Positions 1-9,579 of a DNA stretch of 64,000 bases are shown here, in pieces (within the stretch, counting starts at the first letter, position 1; the number at the start of each line of letters is the position of its first letter). The notes under the pieces were generated by a model. The model was not told where the DNA came from. It searched no databases and worked only from the letters and a program-made list of their open reading frames with translations. This DNA comes from Collinsella ihumii. Its GTDB lineage: Bacteria; Actinomycetota; Coriobacteriia; Coriobacteriales; Coriobacteriaceae. The position numbers and the translations under genes are program-made. The DNA lies in NCBI RefSeq assembly GCF_900046475.1, contig NZ_FCOU01000013.1:16465-80464 (forward strand). The letters are read 5' to 3'.

Positions 1-67
1 CGGATGCGGTAGCGGGAAACGTGTACAATAACGTTCAACTTGAAGTTTAAGGATTGCGAGGCAGGCC

Positions 68-901
68 ATGGCGACATATGTTACCTCCGATGCGCACGGC
101 CATCTGCGCGCATTCGATGCGGCGCTCGAGCAGATCTCCCTTGGCGCCGACGACAGGCTCTACGTGCTCGGAGACATGGTCGACCGCGGACCCGATCCGG
201 TGGGCGTGCTGCGATTGGTCCGGAGCCTCCCCAACGCGCAGGTCCTGATGGGCAACCATGAGGACATGCTGCTCAACACGATCTCATCGGGGACCCAGCT
301 CGATCTTCTGACCTGGGAGATGAACGGCGGGTCGTCCACGGCCGCCGGCCTCGATGCCTGCCCGCACGACGAGTACGTGGACATCATCCGCTGGATCTCT
401 GCGCTGCCGCTGTTCGACGTGGTGAGCGCGGGCGAAAGGACGTATCTGCTCGCGCATGCCGGCATCGACGCGCTTGGCCTGCGCGGCTATCTGGCAACGG
501 CCGGCTTCAACGCGGACACCGGATACGGCGACGTGCCGGAGGACGTGTGGCGCGCGGCGCTCGCCGAGCAGGATCCCGAGGACCTGCTGTGGACGCGCGG
601 GGCCTTCTGGGGGGAGCCGACCGGCCTGGTCGGTCCCGACGGGCGCGGTCCCGTCGTCATCTCCGGGCACACGCCGACGGTGCTGCTGGCGCGCTACGCC
701 GAGATGATGGGCGGACCGGTGCTCAACGAGGACGATCGGGCGAACATGGTCGAGGTCGGAGCCTGCTGGGACACGTTCGGCGTGGCCGACCGCATCGACA
801 TCGACTGCTCGGCCGCCGCGGGCGCGCCCCACGGGCGCGTGGGAATCATGCGCCTCGACGACCACGCCGTCTTCTACGGGACCATCGAAGAGGGCGCCTG
901 A
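68..901 (+). CDS. Calcineurin-like metallophosphatase (PP2A/diadenosine tetraphosphatase-like)
   Basis: The 277-residue protein carries the metal-binding motifs of the calcineurin-like phosphoesterases in order: DAH at residues 8-10, GDMVDRG at 35-41 and GNHED at 62-66. A late SGHTP motif near residue 200 supplies another metal-ligand histidine. This spacing is typical of bacterial PrpA-like serine/threonine phosphatases and symmetrical Ap4A hydrolases; the sequence does not decide between them. It should be a soluble cytoplasmic enzyme with two divalent metals. The ATG follows a purine-rich stretch. It appears to be a single-gene unit, followed by an inverted-repeat element. Family is secure, substrate is not. 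Confidence 0.88.
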   Translation: MATYVTSDAHGHLRAFDAALEQISLGADDRLYVLGDMVDRGPDPVGVLRLVRSLPNAQVLMGNHEDMLLNTISSGTQLDLLTWEMNGGSSTAAGLDACPHDEYVDIIRWISALPLFDVVSAGERTYLLAHAGIDALGLRGYLATAGFNADTGYGDVPEDVWRAALAEQDPEDLLWTRGAFWGEPTGLVGPDGRGPVVISGHTPTVLLARYAEMMGGPVLNEDDRANMVEVGACWDTFGVADRIDIDCSAAAGAPHGRVGIMRLDDHAVFYGTIEEGA

Positions 902-985
902 CGCAGAAGGGGCCGCTGTATCCGCCCGTGTGCGGAATCGCACCTTGATAAAAGGTTTTCCCAAGGTGCGCGGATGCCCTGTTTT

Positions 986-1143
986 GAATTTGGTATCAAT
1001 TCTTGGGCAATAAGGACCGCTTCCGGGTGGATCGAGTGCCCCTCGCGGGATCGCTGGAATCTGCCGGACAAAGAAACAGCAGGTCACAGGCTTGTCAGAT
1101 ATGGCCGTTTTCCCTCTGTGCTTCCCGAATTGACACCAAATTC
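986..1143. repeat. Small inverted-repeat (MITE-like) element
   Basis: The gap between the phosphatase and the next gene (902-1304) has no convincing reading frame. It holds an inverted repeat: GAATTTGGTATCAATTC at 986-1002 and its complement at 1127-1143 with one mismatch, and further partial pairing outside (TTTTG runs). The enclosed length of about 158 bp resembles the other inverted-repeat elements in this window, but the terminal sequence is different. No transposase is encoded. Confidence 0.5.
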
Positions 1144-1304
1144 ATTTTCAAAAAATAATAACCCCCTCATTCCTGGAGTTTTGCGGTGCGGTTTGCCCGC
1201 CGCGCGCATACGGGGCCCGGAATCCGCCCGTCGTGCGCCGTCGCCGCGCGAGACGCGCCCCTGGAAGGCCAAGGGCCCGCATTCGCTAAAAAACCGGGGC
1301 CTCC

Positions 1305-2789
1305 CTAGGCGAAGGGGTCGGCTCGGCGCGTGATCTCCTTGCGAATCTGGGCGTATTGCCAGACCAGCAGGCAGAGCAGCAGCGTCATCACGGCGAGGTA
1401 GCTCGCCACGGCGCCCGCGAGGCCGAACAGGTTCACGAGCGCGAGCGGCAGCGCGACCGACGCCGCGAACGCGATGAGGTACAGGCGGATCACGTCGCCC
1501 TGGCGCCTCAGCACGGTGATGATCGCATACAGGAAATCGATGACGGCCGTGACACCGCCGGCGGCGACCATGCAGTAGGCGAGCGGGCGGAACTGCTCGA
1601 AGTCGACGCCGTACATGAAGCTCATGAGCGGGATGCCGATCGAGCCCAAAAAGAGCCCGCACACGATCGAGATGATGACGACCACGCCCACGACGGCGCC
1701 GATGATGAGGTCGAATCGACGGCGCTTGCGCGGGTTCGACCAGATACTCGCCAGGCGCACGAGCTGCGGCTTGTAGATAAAGCCCGTCGCCAGCAGGATC
1801 CCCTGCGCCGGGAAGTACAACGCGTTGAAGTAGAGCTGGTTCTCGTAGGCGATGGACCCCTCCATCACGAACTTGGGCATGCTCTCGATGAGGTTGAACA
1901 TGAACAGGGCGCAAAACAGCGGGAAGCCCTGCGTGAACAGGCGCGCCACCTCCTTCATGCTCGCCGGACGCGACTTCTCGGTCTCAAGCAGGGCGAGCGG
2001 GACGGTGACGAGCACGAAGGTTGCGGCGGCGGCGATCGCCATGCCCACCGAGGCGATCTCCAGGCTGCGCGTCACGAACAGGAGCACGGAGAACGCCGCC
2101 ACGATCGCGACGGAGCGCAGCGCCTGGCTGATGCCGGCGAGATAGAGCTTGTCGGCCTGCTGGAGCCTGCCCTCGTAGACGTCGGCGACACCGTCGAGCA
2201 CCTTGTAGACGAACACGCCCGCGCAGATGGTCGTCATGGAGGCGTCGTAGTCGCGCAGGGCGCAGTACAGCGCGCCGACGGCAAGGGCGACGATGCTCGT
2301 CAGCCAGCGGTTGATCTGGTAGGAGGAAAACGAGTTCGCCTCCTCGATGTCCGAGACCTGGTAGTTGCGGATGCCGTAGTTCGACGCGATCATCAGCAGG
2401 GTGCCCACGACGAACGCCATGGAGAACATGCCGGCGCCCTCGACGCCGGCGAGCTGGGTCGCAACGACGGTGAGCAGCGGGAAGGTGAACCCCCAGACCG
2501 AGGTGCCGATGGTGTTCCACAGGTAGTCGCGCGTGGTGCTGCCCTCTTCGTACTGGGCCTCCTGCTCGGAGAGGGAGCCCTCGTAGACGGATTGCAGCAG
2601 GCGGTTCCACCAGCGGTTGACGAGACGGGCGATAGGGCCGGTGCGATGCGGGCGCGACGGCGTGCGCGCCGGCGTCGCGGGCGGAACGGAGCTTGCGGGT
2701 ACGGTGCGGTACTGCGGCTTGCCGACGGCGCGGGCGGCTGCGCGAGCTGCGCGTCGGGCGCGCAGGCGGTCGAGAAGTGAGAGAGCCAT
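1305..2789 (-). CDS. Polysaccharide/O-antigen flippase-like multispanning membrane protein
   Basis: The 494-residue protein has about 80 mostly basic cytoplasmic residues rich in Arg, Ala and Pro, then a series of hydrophobic segments that fit 12 or more membrane helices. The arrangement resembles the MATE/Wzx superfamily exporters that flip lipid-linked sugars, and the first loop after the leader (STTRDYLWNTIGTSVWGF) looks like the start of the Wzx fold. I chose the ATG at 2789 because a GGAGG box lies just upstream of it; longer versions of the frame lack one. No glycosyltransferases are nearby, so the exported substrate is unknown. Confidence 0.7.
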   Translation of the reverse strand: MALSLLDRLRARRAARAAARAVGKPQYRTVPASSVPPATPARTPSRPHRTGPIARLVNRWWNRLLQSVYEGSLSEQEAQYEEGSTTRDYLWNTIGTSVWGFTFPLLTVVATQLAGVEGAGMFSMAFVVGTLLMIASNYGIRNYQVSDIEEANSFSSYQINRWLTSIVALAVGALYCALRDYDASMTTICAGVFVYKVLDGVADVYEGRLQQADKLYLAGISQALRSVAIVAAFSVLLFVTRSLEIASVGMAIAAAATFVLVTVPLALLETEKSRPASMKEVARLFTQGFPLFCALFMFNLIESMPKFVMEGSIAYENQLYFNALYFPAQGILLATGFIYKPQLVRLASIWSNPRKRRRFDLIIGAVVGVVVIISIVCGLFLGSIGIPLMSFMYGVDFEQFRPLAYCMVAAGGVTAVIDFLYAIITVLRRQGDVIRLYLIAFAASVALPLALVNLFGLAGAVASYLAVMTLLLCLLVWQYAQIRKEITRRADPFA

Positions 2790-3091
2790 GAGCCTCCAGA
2801 AGAATCGATGTCCCCCACATGATACGTTGCCGTCGGCTCCCCTGTGGGGGAAGGGCCCACATCTGCCGTTTCGTTCCATATTGGTAGGGGGCCGCCGGGG
2901 TGGCGCGGAATCGATCGGCGTCGCCGTGCCCTTCTTGGAAGACGCGCTGCCGTGACATAGACGGTTCGGCGCAGATAGCCATGCGCCGATTTCATGGCGA
3001 CGGCGCGTTTTCATGACGGCTGTTGCGGTATGCTGATGGTGCTGATATCGAAATTATTTTCCATTCCGGTTTTTCATCGTGAAGGAGTCCC
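2790..3091. other. Divergent intergenic region before lactate permease
   Basis: About 300 bp between divergent genes. A hairpin formed by TCCCCCACA near 2810 and TGTGGGGGA near 2845 is visible. No promoter matches the consensus clearly on either strand. A GAAGGAG ribosome-binding site (3081-3087) serves the permease. Confidence 0.4.
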
Positions 3092-4648
3092 ATGGATCTG
3101 CTCGCATTCATCCTGGCGCTCGCCCCGATCCTGTGGCTGGTGGTCGTCCTGCTCGTCTTCAGGCTTCCGGCGTGGAAGGCTGCCATCGGCTCGTTTCTCA
3201 TCGCCTGCGCCCTCGCGTTCCTCATGTGGCACCTGCCTCTGCGCGAGGTGGCGACGGCGAGCCTCGAGGGCTTCTGCATGGCGCTCTGGCCGATCGTCTT
3301 GGTCATCATCGCCGCGGTCTTCGCCTACAACCTGTGCGTGAGCACGGGCGCGATGGATGTGATCGGCAGGATGATCTGCTCCATCTCGAGCGACCGCCGC
3401 ATTCTCGCCCTGCTGATCGCCTGGTGCTTCGGCGGCTTCATGGAGGGCATGGCGGGCTTCGGCACCGCGGTCGCCATCCCCGCCGGCATGCTCGTGGGCC
3501 TCGGGTTCAGCCCCCTGTCGTCGGTGCTCGTCTGCCTGCTGGCCAACGGCGTGCCCACGCCCTACGGGTCCATCGGCATCCCGACGGTCTCGCTCGCGGG
3601 CCTCGTGGGGCTCGACCCCGCGCAGCTCGCCTTCACCGAGGCGATCCAGCTCGCCCCGTTCTTCATCGCGGCGCCCTTCCTGATCGTGCTCGTGGCGGGG
3701 TCGGGCAACACCCAGACCGCCTCGTTTACCGTCCGCATGCGGGGCGTCGGCGTCATCGCCCTCGTCTCGGGCGTGTCGTTCATCGTGCCCACGGCGGTCG
3801 TGGCCGCGCTGGTGGGGCCCGAGCTCTCGGTCGTGGTCGGCTCCATCTGCTCGCTGGCCTGCACGGCCCTGCTGGGCATGCGCGCAGAGCGGGCCGACGT
3901 GCTCGACGCACGGTTCCATATGAAGGTCGACCGGTCGCAGGCGGTCGGCATCCGCGAGGCGCTCGTCGCCTGGTCCACCTTCATCTTGATTTTCGTGCTC
4001 CTCATGGGGACCTCGAAGCTCGTGGCGCCCCTCAACGCATGGCTCGCGCAATTCAGCTCGACGGTCGTCGTGTACACCGGTGCGGACCCCGGCTCGCTGT
4101 CGTTTTCCTGGGTGAACACGCCCGGCGTGTGGATCATCGTCGCCGCTCTGGCGGGCGGGCGCATCCAGGGCGCGGGGGCAGGCCAGATGGCGCGGGTGTT
4201 CGCCGCCACGGTTCGGCAGATGATGCCGACGGTCGTCACTATGCTCGCGGTGCTCGGGTGCGCCAAGGTGATGGGCTATGCGGGCATGATCTCGTCCATC
4301 TCCGCGTTCTGCATCCAGATGACCGGGGGCCTCTATCCTCTGGTGGCGCCGTGGATCGGCATGGTGGGCGCCTTCGTGACCGGCTCGGGGACGAGCTCCG
4401 GCATGCTGTTCGGTCCCGTGCAGGCACAGGCCGCCTCGGCGCTCGGGGCCGATCCGTACTGGATGGTCGCCCTGAACGAGCTCGGCGTCGCGGCGGGCAA
4501 GATGCTCTCGCCGCAGACCCTCGCCATCGGTCTCGCCTCGGTGCGCGTGGTGGGGAAGGACGCGGAGCTCCTGCGCTCGGTCCTGCCGTACGCGCTGGGC
4601 TTTTTGGTTGCGATGTCGCTGATCGCGATGGCGGGCACGATGCTGTAG
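3092..4648 (+). CDS. lctP: L-lactate permease (LctP/LldP family)
   Basis: The 518-residue protein is hydrophobic throughout, with about 12-14 predicted membrane segments and the family hallmark GGFMEGMAGFGTAVAIPAG near residue 115. A second conserved region, GSGTSSGMLFGPVQ, lies near residue 432. Length matches LldP/GlcA transporters (about 520-550). The protein imports L-lactate (sometimes D-lactate or glycolate) with protons across the cytoplasmic membrane. The ATG is preceded by GAAGGAG at good spacing. The gene stands alone; no lactate dehydrogenase operon is adjacent, but pckA downstream suggests that lactate carbon can feed PEP synthesis. That link is inferred. Confidence 0.93.
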   Translation: MDLLAFILALAPILWLVVVLLVFRLPAWKAAIGSFLIACALAFLMWHLPLREVATASLEGFCMALWPIVLVIIAAVFAYNLCVSTGAMDVIGRMICSISSDRRILALLIAWCFGGFMEGMAGFGTAVAIPAGMLVGLGFSPLSSVLVCLLANGVPTPYGSIGIPTVSLAGLVGLDPAQLAFTEAIQLAPFFIAAPFLIVLVAGSGNTQTASFTVRMRGVGVIALVSGVSFIVPTAVVAALVGPELSVVVGSICSLACTALLGMRAERADVLDARFHMKVDRSQAVGIREALVAWSTFILIFVLLMGTSKLVAPLNAWLAQFSSTVVVYTGADPGSLSFSWVNTPGVWIIVAALAGGRIQGAGAGQMARVFAATVRQMMPTVVTMLAVLGCAKVMGYAGMISSISAFCIQMTGGLYPLVAPWIGMVGAFVTGSGTSSGMLFGPVQAQAASALGADPYWMVALNELGVAAGKMLSPQTLAIGLASVRVVGKDAELLRSVLPYALGFLVAMSLIAMAGTML

Positions 4649-4705
4649 GGGAGCGGTTGGCCCTCGGGCTACCGACCAGTTTATTCCGCACCGCGTGCCC
4701 CGTGG

Positions 4706-4793
4706 TGCAACTCCGACGGTATCACCCGGCCGGAATGCACGGAATCGCCGCCGATTCCGTGCATTCCGGCCGGGTGATACCGTCACTGTTGCA
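4706..4793. repeat. Long perfect palindrome (33-bp arms)
   Basis: Arms 4715-4747 and 4752-4784 are perfect reverse complements separated by four bases. An outer 6-bp pair (TGCAAC at 4706-4711, GTTGCA at 4788-4793) continues the stem past a 3-base internal loop. No T-run follows, so it is more likely a REP-like element or an unusually long hairpin than a standard terminator of the permease gene. The rest of the 4649-5098 gap holds the untranslated leader of pckA and nothing else I can identify. Confidence 0.8.
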
Positions 4794-5098
4794 GGTTGAA
4801 GTAAGCGGATCCGGTGCGGTGCGGCGGGGGGCGTCCGGCGGGCCATCGAGCGCCCCGGCGAAACGAAATGCACCTTTATACCATTTCTCGGAGCCTCGTG
4901 CGACCCTCGAATAGGTATCCGGTACATTTGTGCCCCGTTGCTGTTCTTTCACCGATATCTCGCTATACGGGGAGTCACTTCTGCAGGTATTATGTAGCAA
5001 GTGCGCTGTCCTCTCGGGACAACGCCCCATCCAACGTGGGTTTATTTAGTAGGGCGCCTTGCGCCGAGCATCGCGCCGAGTATGAAAGGTTGCTGCTT

Positions 5099-6688
<1,590 letters not shown>

Positions 6689-6714
6689 GGCGCATCACCG
6701 CCCTTGCCTTCTTG

Positions 6715-6761
6715 CGAACCCGCTCGCCGCACTCGATTGCGGCGGGCGGGTTCGCCCTTTT
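6715..6761 (+). terminator. pckA terminator
   Basis: A 17-bp stem (6715-6731 with 6738-6754, one G-T pair) with a 6-base loop is followed by CCCTTTT. It sits 26 bp after the pckA stop and before the divergent-looking promoter region of the MarR gene. Confidence 0.85.
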
Positions 6762-6870
6762 CGGGGCGCGGGCGACCGGATCGCCGCCGCCTGGCCGTCC
6801 CCTCCTTTGTCGCGTCTGTGAAGACCGGTTGACCCCGTTTGAACTGCAGGAACACATCGATAGAATGAAT

Positions 6871-6884
6871 GTTGACGCGTTAAC
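6871..6884. promoter_or_regulatory. Candidate operator 5' of the MarR gene
   Basis: GTTGACGCGTTAAC is a palindrome with one mismatch, 25 bp upstream of the regulator's start codon. MarR proteins usually bind such palindromes in their own promoters, so autoregulation is plausible. It contains a TTGAC element that could serve as a -35 box. Inference only. Confidence 0.35.
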
Positions 6885-6908
6885 AAGTTACGGATGGAAG
6901 GAGGCCCC

Positions 6909-7358
6909 GTGGAGACGGAGCGATTCGAGGATTTCGTGGGCCTCATCACGCTGATCTCCAAAGAGATCCAGCGCATCAAGACGGTCGAGGCCTCCAAGCT
7001 GGGTCTCAAGGGATCCGACATCATGTGCTTGTACTACCTGGGGCAGCATGAGGAGGGGCTGACCGGATCCGAGCTTGCGCGCGAGGCGGACGTCACGCGC
7101 GCCGCGGTCTCGCGCACGCTTGCCCATCTGGAGGAGGACGGTTTCGTCGAGGTCGCGGGCGAGCAGAAGACGGGGTCGCGCTACCGGGCTCCGGTGCGCC
7201 TGACCAAGCGCGGCCGCGAGGTCACCGATACGGTGGGCGAGATCATCCGCCGCGTCGTCGCGGAGGCGGGCGAGGAGCTTGGCGACATCCAGCGCATCCA
7301 GATGTACCGCTCGCTGAACCTCATCCTCGAACGGCTCAAGGGCATCTCGCGCGACTGA
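6909..7358 (+). CDS. MarR-family transcriptional regulator
   Basis: A 149-residue winged helix-turn-helix protein. The recognition segment GSELAREADVTRAAVSRTLAHLEEDGFVE (described here by its ends) lies in the middle and is followed by the wing region with KTGSRYRAPVRLTKRG. Helices at both ends provide the dimer interface. I prefer the GTG at 6909, because AAGGAGG at 6898-6904 is a textbook ribosome-binding site for it; an ATG at 6894 would leave that box inside the gene. The ligand and targets are unknown. The convergent neighbour is a Fur-type regulator only 9 bp away. Confidence 0.88.
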   Translation: METERFEDFVGLITLISKEIQRIKTVEASKLGLKGSDIMCLYYLGQHEEGLTGSELAREADVTRAAVSRTLAHLEEDGFVEVAGEQKTGSRYRAPVRLTKRGREVTDTVGEIIRRVVAEAGEELGDIQRIQMYRSLNLILERLKGISRD

Positions 7359-7367
7359 TCGCGAAAG

Positions 7368-7769
7368 CTACTGTTCAGGGTTTTCTGCGCGCTGGCAGTT
7401 CGGGCAGATGCCGGTGAAGATGGTGCTGTGCCCCGTGACGGCGTAGCCGGTGCCGGTTGCGACGGCGTTGTCGGCCGACTCGTCATAGGGGAGCGTGGCG
7501 TCGATGACGGCTCCGCATTCGGTGCACACGACGTGCGCGTGCGCGTCGAGGCGCAGGTCAAAGCGGTCGCCGCCGGGCGCCTTGACGCAGGTGATCGCAT
7601 GGGTGTCTTCCAGAAGGCGCAGATTGCGGTAGACCGTGGCCCGGCTGATCTTGTCGTCCTGACGACGGACGTCGAGGTAGATGTCCTCGGCGGTGGGGTG
7701 GTCGTTGCGAGAGCGCACCGCGTCGAGCACGAGCGTGCGCTGCTTGGTGTTCCTGCGCTGCACCGTCAT
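7368..7769 (-). CDS. Fur-family metalloregulator, PerR-like
   Basis: A 133-residue protein with an N-terminal winged helix (HPTAEDIYLDVRR...SRATVYRNLRLLED) and a C-terminal metal-binding dimer domain. The regulatory-site residues are visible in RFDLRLDAHAHVVC, and structural zinc is expected from CTECG and CPNC pairs. The aspartate in the RFD position fits PerR (peroxide sensing by Fe-catalysed histidine oxidation) better than Fur, but PerR, Fur and Zur cannot be separated firmly by reading. The ATG at 7769 is preceded by AAGGAGGG. Together with aldo/keto reductases and acylphosphatase nearby it may contribute to oxidative-stress control. Confidence 0.88.
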   Translation of the reverse strand: MTVQRRNTKQRTLVLDAVRSRNDHPTAEDIYLDVRRQDDKISRATVYRNLRLLEDTHAITCVKAPGGDRFDLRLDAHAHVVCTECGAVIDATLPYDESADNAVATGTGYAVTGHSTIFTGICPNCQRAENPEQ

Positions 7770-7866
7770 GGCGCCCTCCTTTTCAACTGACCTCATGTGC
7801 ATTTCAGCAAAAGAAAAAGCCCGAATCAAGGTATGGCGTCCGTCTCCATAAAATGACACCTGCTTT

Positions 7867-7929
7867 GGCGCTTTTTTGGATGGGTCCTGTGGGGACGGGT
7901 TCATTTCGACCCATCCCCTAAAAGGCGCC
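7867..7929. repeat. Inverted repeat between perR-like gene and rnhA
   Basis: Outer arms GGCGC/GCGCC (7867-7871, 7925-7929) enclose inner arms GGATGGGTC (7878-7886) and GACCCATCC (7908-7916). It could end rnhA transcripts, but no clear T-run follows on the minus strand, so it may be a REP-like element. Confidence 0.5.
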
Positions 7930-7930
7930 G

Positions 7931-8419
7931 TTAATCGACGTCGCCCTCCACGAAGCCCTCGTCGACATAGAGCGGCCCGTTGTCGGCGGCGCTCGTGGCG
8001 AGCTGGTCGCAGCGCTCGTTGAAGGTGTGGCCGGCGTGGCCCTTGACCCACACGAAAGTGACCTGGTGCTGCTGCTTCGCTGCGAGCAGGCGCCGCCACA
8101 GGTCGGGGTTCTTCACCGGCTTCTTCGCCGCGGTCTTCCAGCCGCGCTTCTGCCAGCCCTCGATCCAGTGCTTGTTGAACGCGTTCACCACGTACTGCGA
8201 ATCGGAGTGCAGCTCGACGGTGCAGGGGCGGTTGAGCACCTCGAGCGCGGCGATGACCGCCATGAGCTCCATGCGGTTGTTGGTGGTGCGCTCGTATCCG
8301 CGCGACAGTTCGAGCACGTGCACCTTGCCCGAAGGAGCGGTGTAGCGCAGCACGGCTCCGTATCCGCCGGGGCCGGGGTTGCCGCGTGCGGCGCCGTCGG
8401 TATAGATGGTGACGTTCAA
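7931..8419 (-). CDS. rnhA: Ribonuclease HI
   Basis: The enzyme cleaves the RNA strand of RNA-DNA hybrids. All four catalytic acids are present: D in [16 protein letters not shown] in RMELMAV, D in HSDSQYVV and D in NERCDQLA, plus the flap histidine in KGHAGH. The basic handle [16 protein letters not shown] is present as in E. coli RNase HI. The best start is TTG at 8419 (NVTIYTDG follows), because AAAGGATCC lies just upstream; an ATG at 8458 would add 13 residues that resemble no family member and would overlap the acylphosphatase stop. At about 162 residues it is of normal length. Confidence 0.93.
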   Translation of the reverse strand: MNVTIYTDGAARGNPGPGGYGAVLRYTAPSGKVHVLELSRGYERTTNNRMELMAVIAALEVLNRPCTVELHSDSQYVVNAFNKHWIEGWQKRGWKTAAKKPVKNPDLWRRLLAAKQQHQVTFVWVKGHAGHTFNERCDQLATSAADNGPLYVDEGFVEGDVD

Positions 8420-8457
8420 GCGTTGGATCCTTTCTGAACGGACATCAAGCCGAACCA

Positions 8458-8889
8458 TTATAGAGTGATGCCGGGCTCGTAGCGCGCCTCGAACGACGTC
8501 TCGTCCGCGATCACGGGAATCTCGCGCTTCTCCTCAAGCCAGATGCGGTTGGCGAACCGTCGGTAATACGCATGGAGCTCGTCAAGATGGACGATGACCT
8601 GCTTCGGAGTCCCCTGGATCTCCATCTCGACCGAGCCGTCGGACAGATTCATGACCCAGCCCGTCATACCGTGCTCGCGCGCGAGCCCCATGTTGGTCCA
8701 GCGGAATCCCACGCCCTGCACCTCCCCGGTGAAGCGCAGGTAGAGCCGGATGGGGCGCTCCTCGTGCAGCGGGTCGCCGATGCGGTCCTGCATGGTTTCG
8801 ATGAGCTGTGCCTCTTGGGGGCTTCGCACCGTGGGCGCCTTCGTGTCGTCTGCCGAGCCCCATGCGCGAATGCGATCCAACAGTCCCAT
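8458..8889 (-). CDS. acyP: Acylphosphatase-domain protein
   Basis: The 143-residue protein has an acylphosphatase domain over residues 48-143: [16 protein letters not shown] contains the phosphate-binding loop and catalytic Arg, and [17 protein letters not shown] contains the catalytic Asn. Family members are usually about 90 residues, so the first 45 residues ([12 protein letters not shown]...) are an extra N-terminal segment of unknown role. The enzyme hydrolyses acyl phosphates such as carbamoyl or acetyl phosphate. The ATG at 8889 follows GGAGG. The gene lies just upstream of rnhA on the same strand and may be co-transcribed with it. Confidence 0.88.
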   Translation of the reverse strand: MGLLDRIRAWGSADDTKAPTVRSPQEAQLIETMQDRIGDPLHEERPIRLYLRFTGEVQGVGFRWTNMGLAREHGMTGWVMNLSDGSVEMEIQGTPKQVIVHLDELHAYYRRFANRIWLEEKREIPVIADETSFEARYEPGITL

Positions 8890-9016
8890 GTGCGGCCTCC
8901 ATCTCCCGGACGTTTCATCCAGTGTAGCGGTTTCGAGGGGCAAGGGAGGTCTTTGGTCACAGGGGACAAGGTAATAGGGGATAATGGAGGAGAAAGACGA
9001 CATGGAGGAGACGTAC

Positions 9017-9184
9017 ATGGAGTTATTGGTCTACCTAGGCATCCTGCTTGTGATAGCCGCCGTCATATCGCTGGTGCTGTCGTTTTTGGGCACGGTGCTT
9101 GTCGGCGCGCTGCGCCTGCTGCCCGTCGTGTTCGTGGCGCTCGCCATCGCCGTGTTCGTCCGGTGGTATCGCGACCGTCACTGA
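9017..9184 (+). CDS. Small membrane protein
   Basis: A 55-residue protein with two closely spaced hydrophobic segments (ELLVYLGILLVIAAVISLVL and GALRLLPVVFVALAIAVFV, given here by position 2-21 and 29-48) and a basic end, WYRDRH. Three in-frame ATGs exist (8984, 9002, 9017); the GGAGGA at 9005-9010 fits the last one. No family recognised. It likely sits in the cytoplasmic membrane with an internal C-terminus. Confidence 0.6.
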   Translation: MELLVYLGILLVIAAVISLVLSFLGTVLVGALRLLPVVFVALAIAVFVRWYRDRH

Positions 9185-9294
9185 TCGGGGCCGCCTCCCG
9201 AGGACCCTTATCGAAGTTTCCCTTGGCAAACGTTTTGCAATATGCAACAATCCCGATAACAATTAACGGGCTGCGACTATGTTGGGGAGCCATC

Positions 9295-9519
9295 ATGGGA
9301 AAGACGGTTATCAAGTTCTGCAAGAAGTGCTCGGGCATCTCGCCGAAGGACCTCAAGGGGACCATCGACAAAAGCTACTGGAAAGAGGGCTGCGTGCACG
9401 CGTGCGTCAAGAAGAAGGACGCCGACTCCGGGCGCACGTTCGCGCGCATCGACGGCAAGCTCGTGGTCTGCTCTTCGAAAAAGGAGCTGATCAAGAAGAT
9501 GAAGGACGCGGTCGCCTAG
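9295..9519 (+). CDS. Small Cys/Lys-rich protein, DUF1450/thioredoxin-like ferredoxin type
   Basis: A 74-residue basic protein with four conserved-looking cysteines, FCKKC near residues 7-11 and GCVHAC near 32-37, and a fifth at CSSKKELIKKM. The pattern of an early Cys after a beta strand, a central GC...C, and a strand GKLVVC before a helix resembles small thioredoxin-fold proteins such as the DUF1450/[2Fe-2S] group. Metal or cluster binding is therefore plausible but not shown. Preceded by an AT-rich stretch (9236-9270) that may hold its promoter. Confidence 0.65.
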   Translation: MGKTVIKFCKKCSGISPKDLKGTIDKSYWKEGCVHACVKKKDADSGRTFARIDGKLVVCSSKKELIKKMKDAVA

Positions 9520-9579
9520 GCGGTGCGTTTTGGCGCCGGGTCCGGCTTCCAGGGGGCGATGGGTTGTACAGGAGGATGA

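Noticed and set aside
1305..3014. Longer version of the flippase gene starting at 3014
   Set aside because: The extra 75 residues are non-conserved and lie in a region with a hairpin; GGAGG supports the ATG at 2789.
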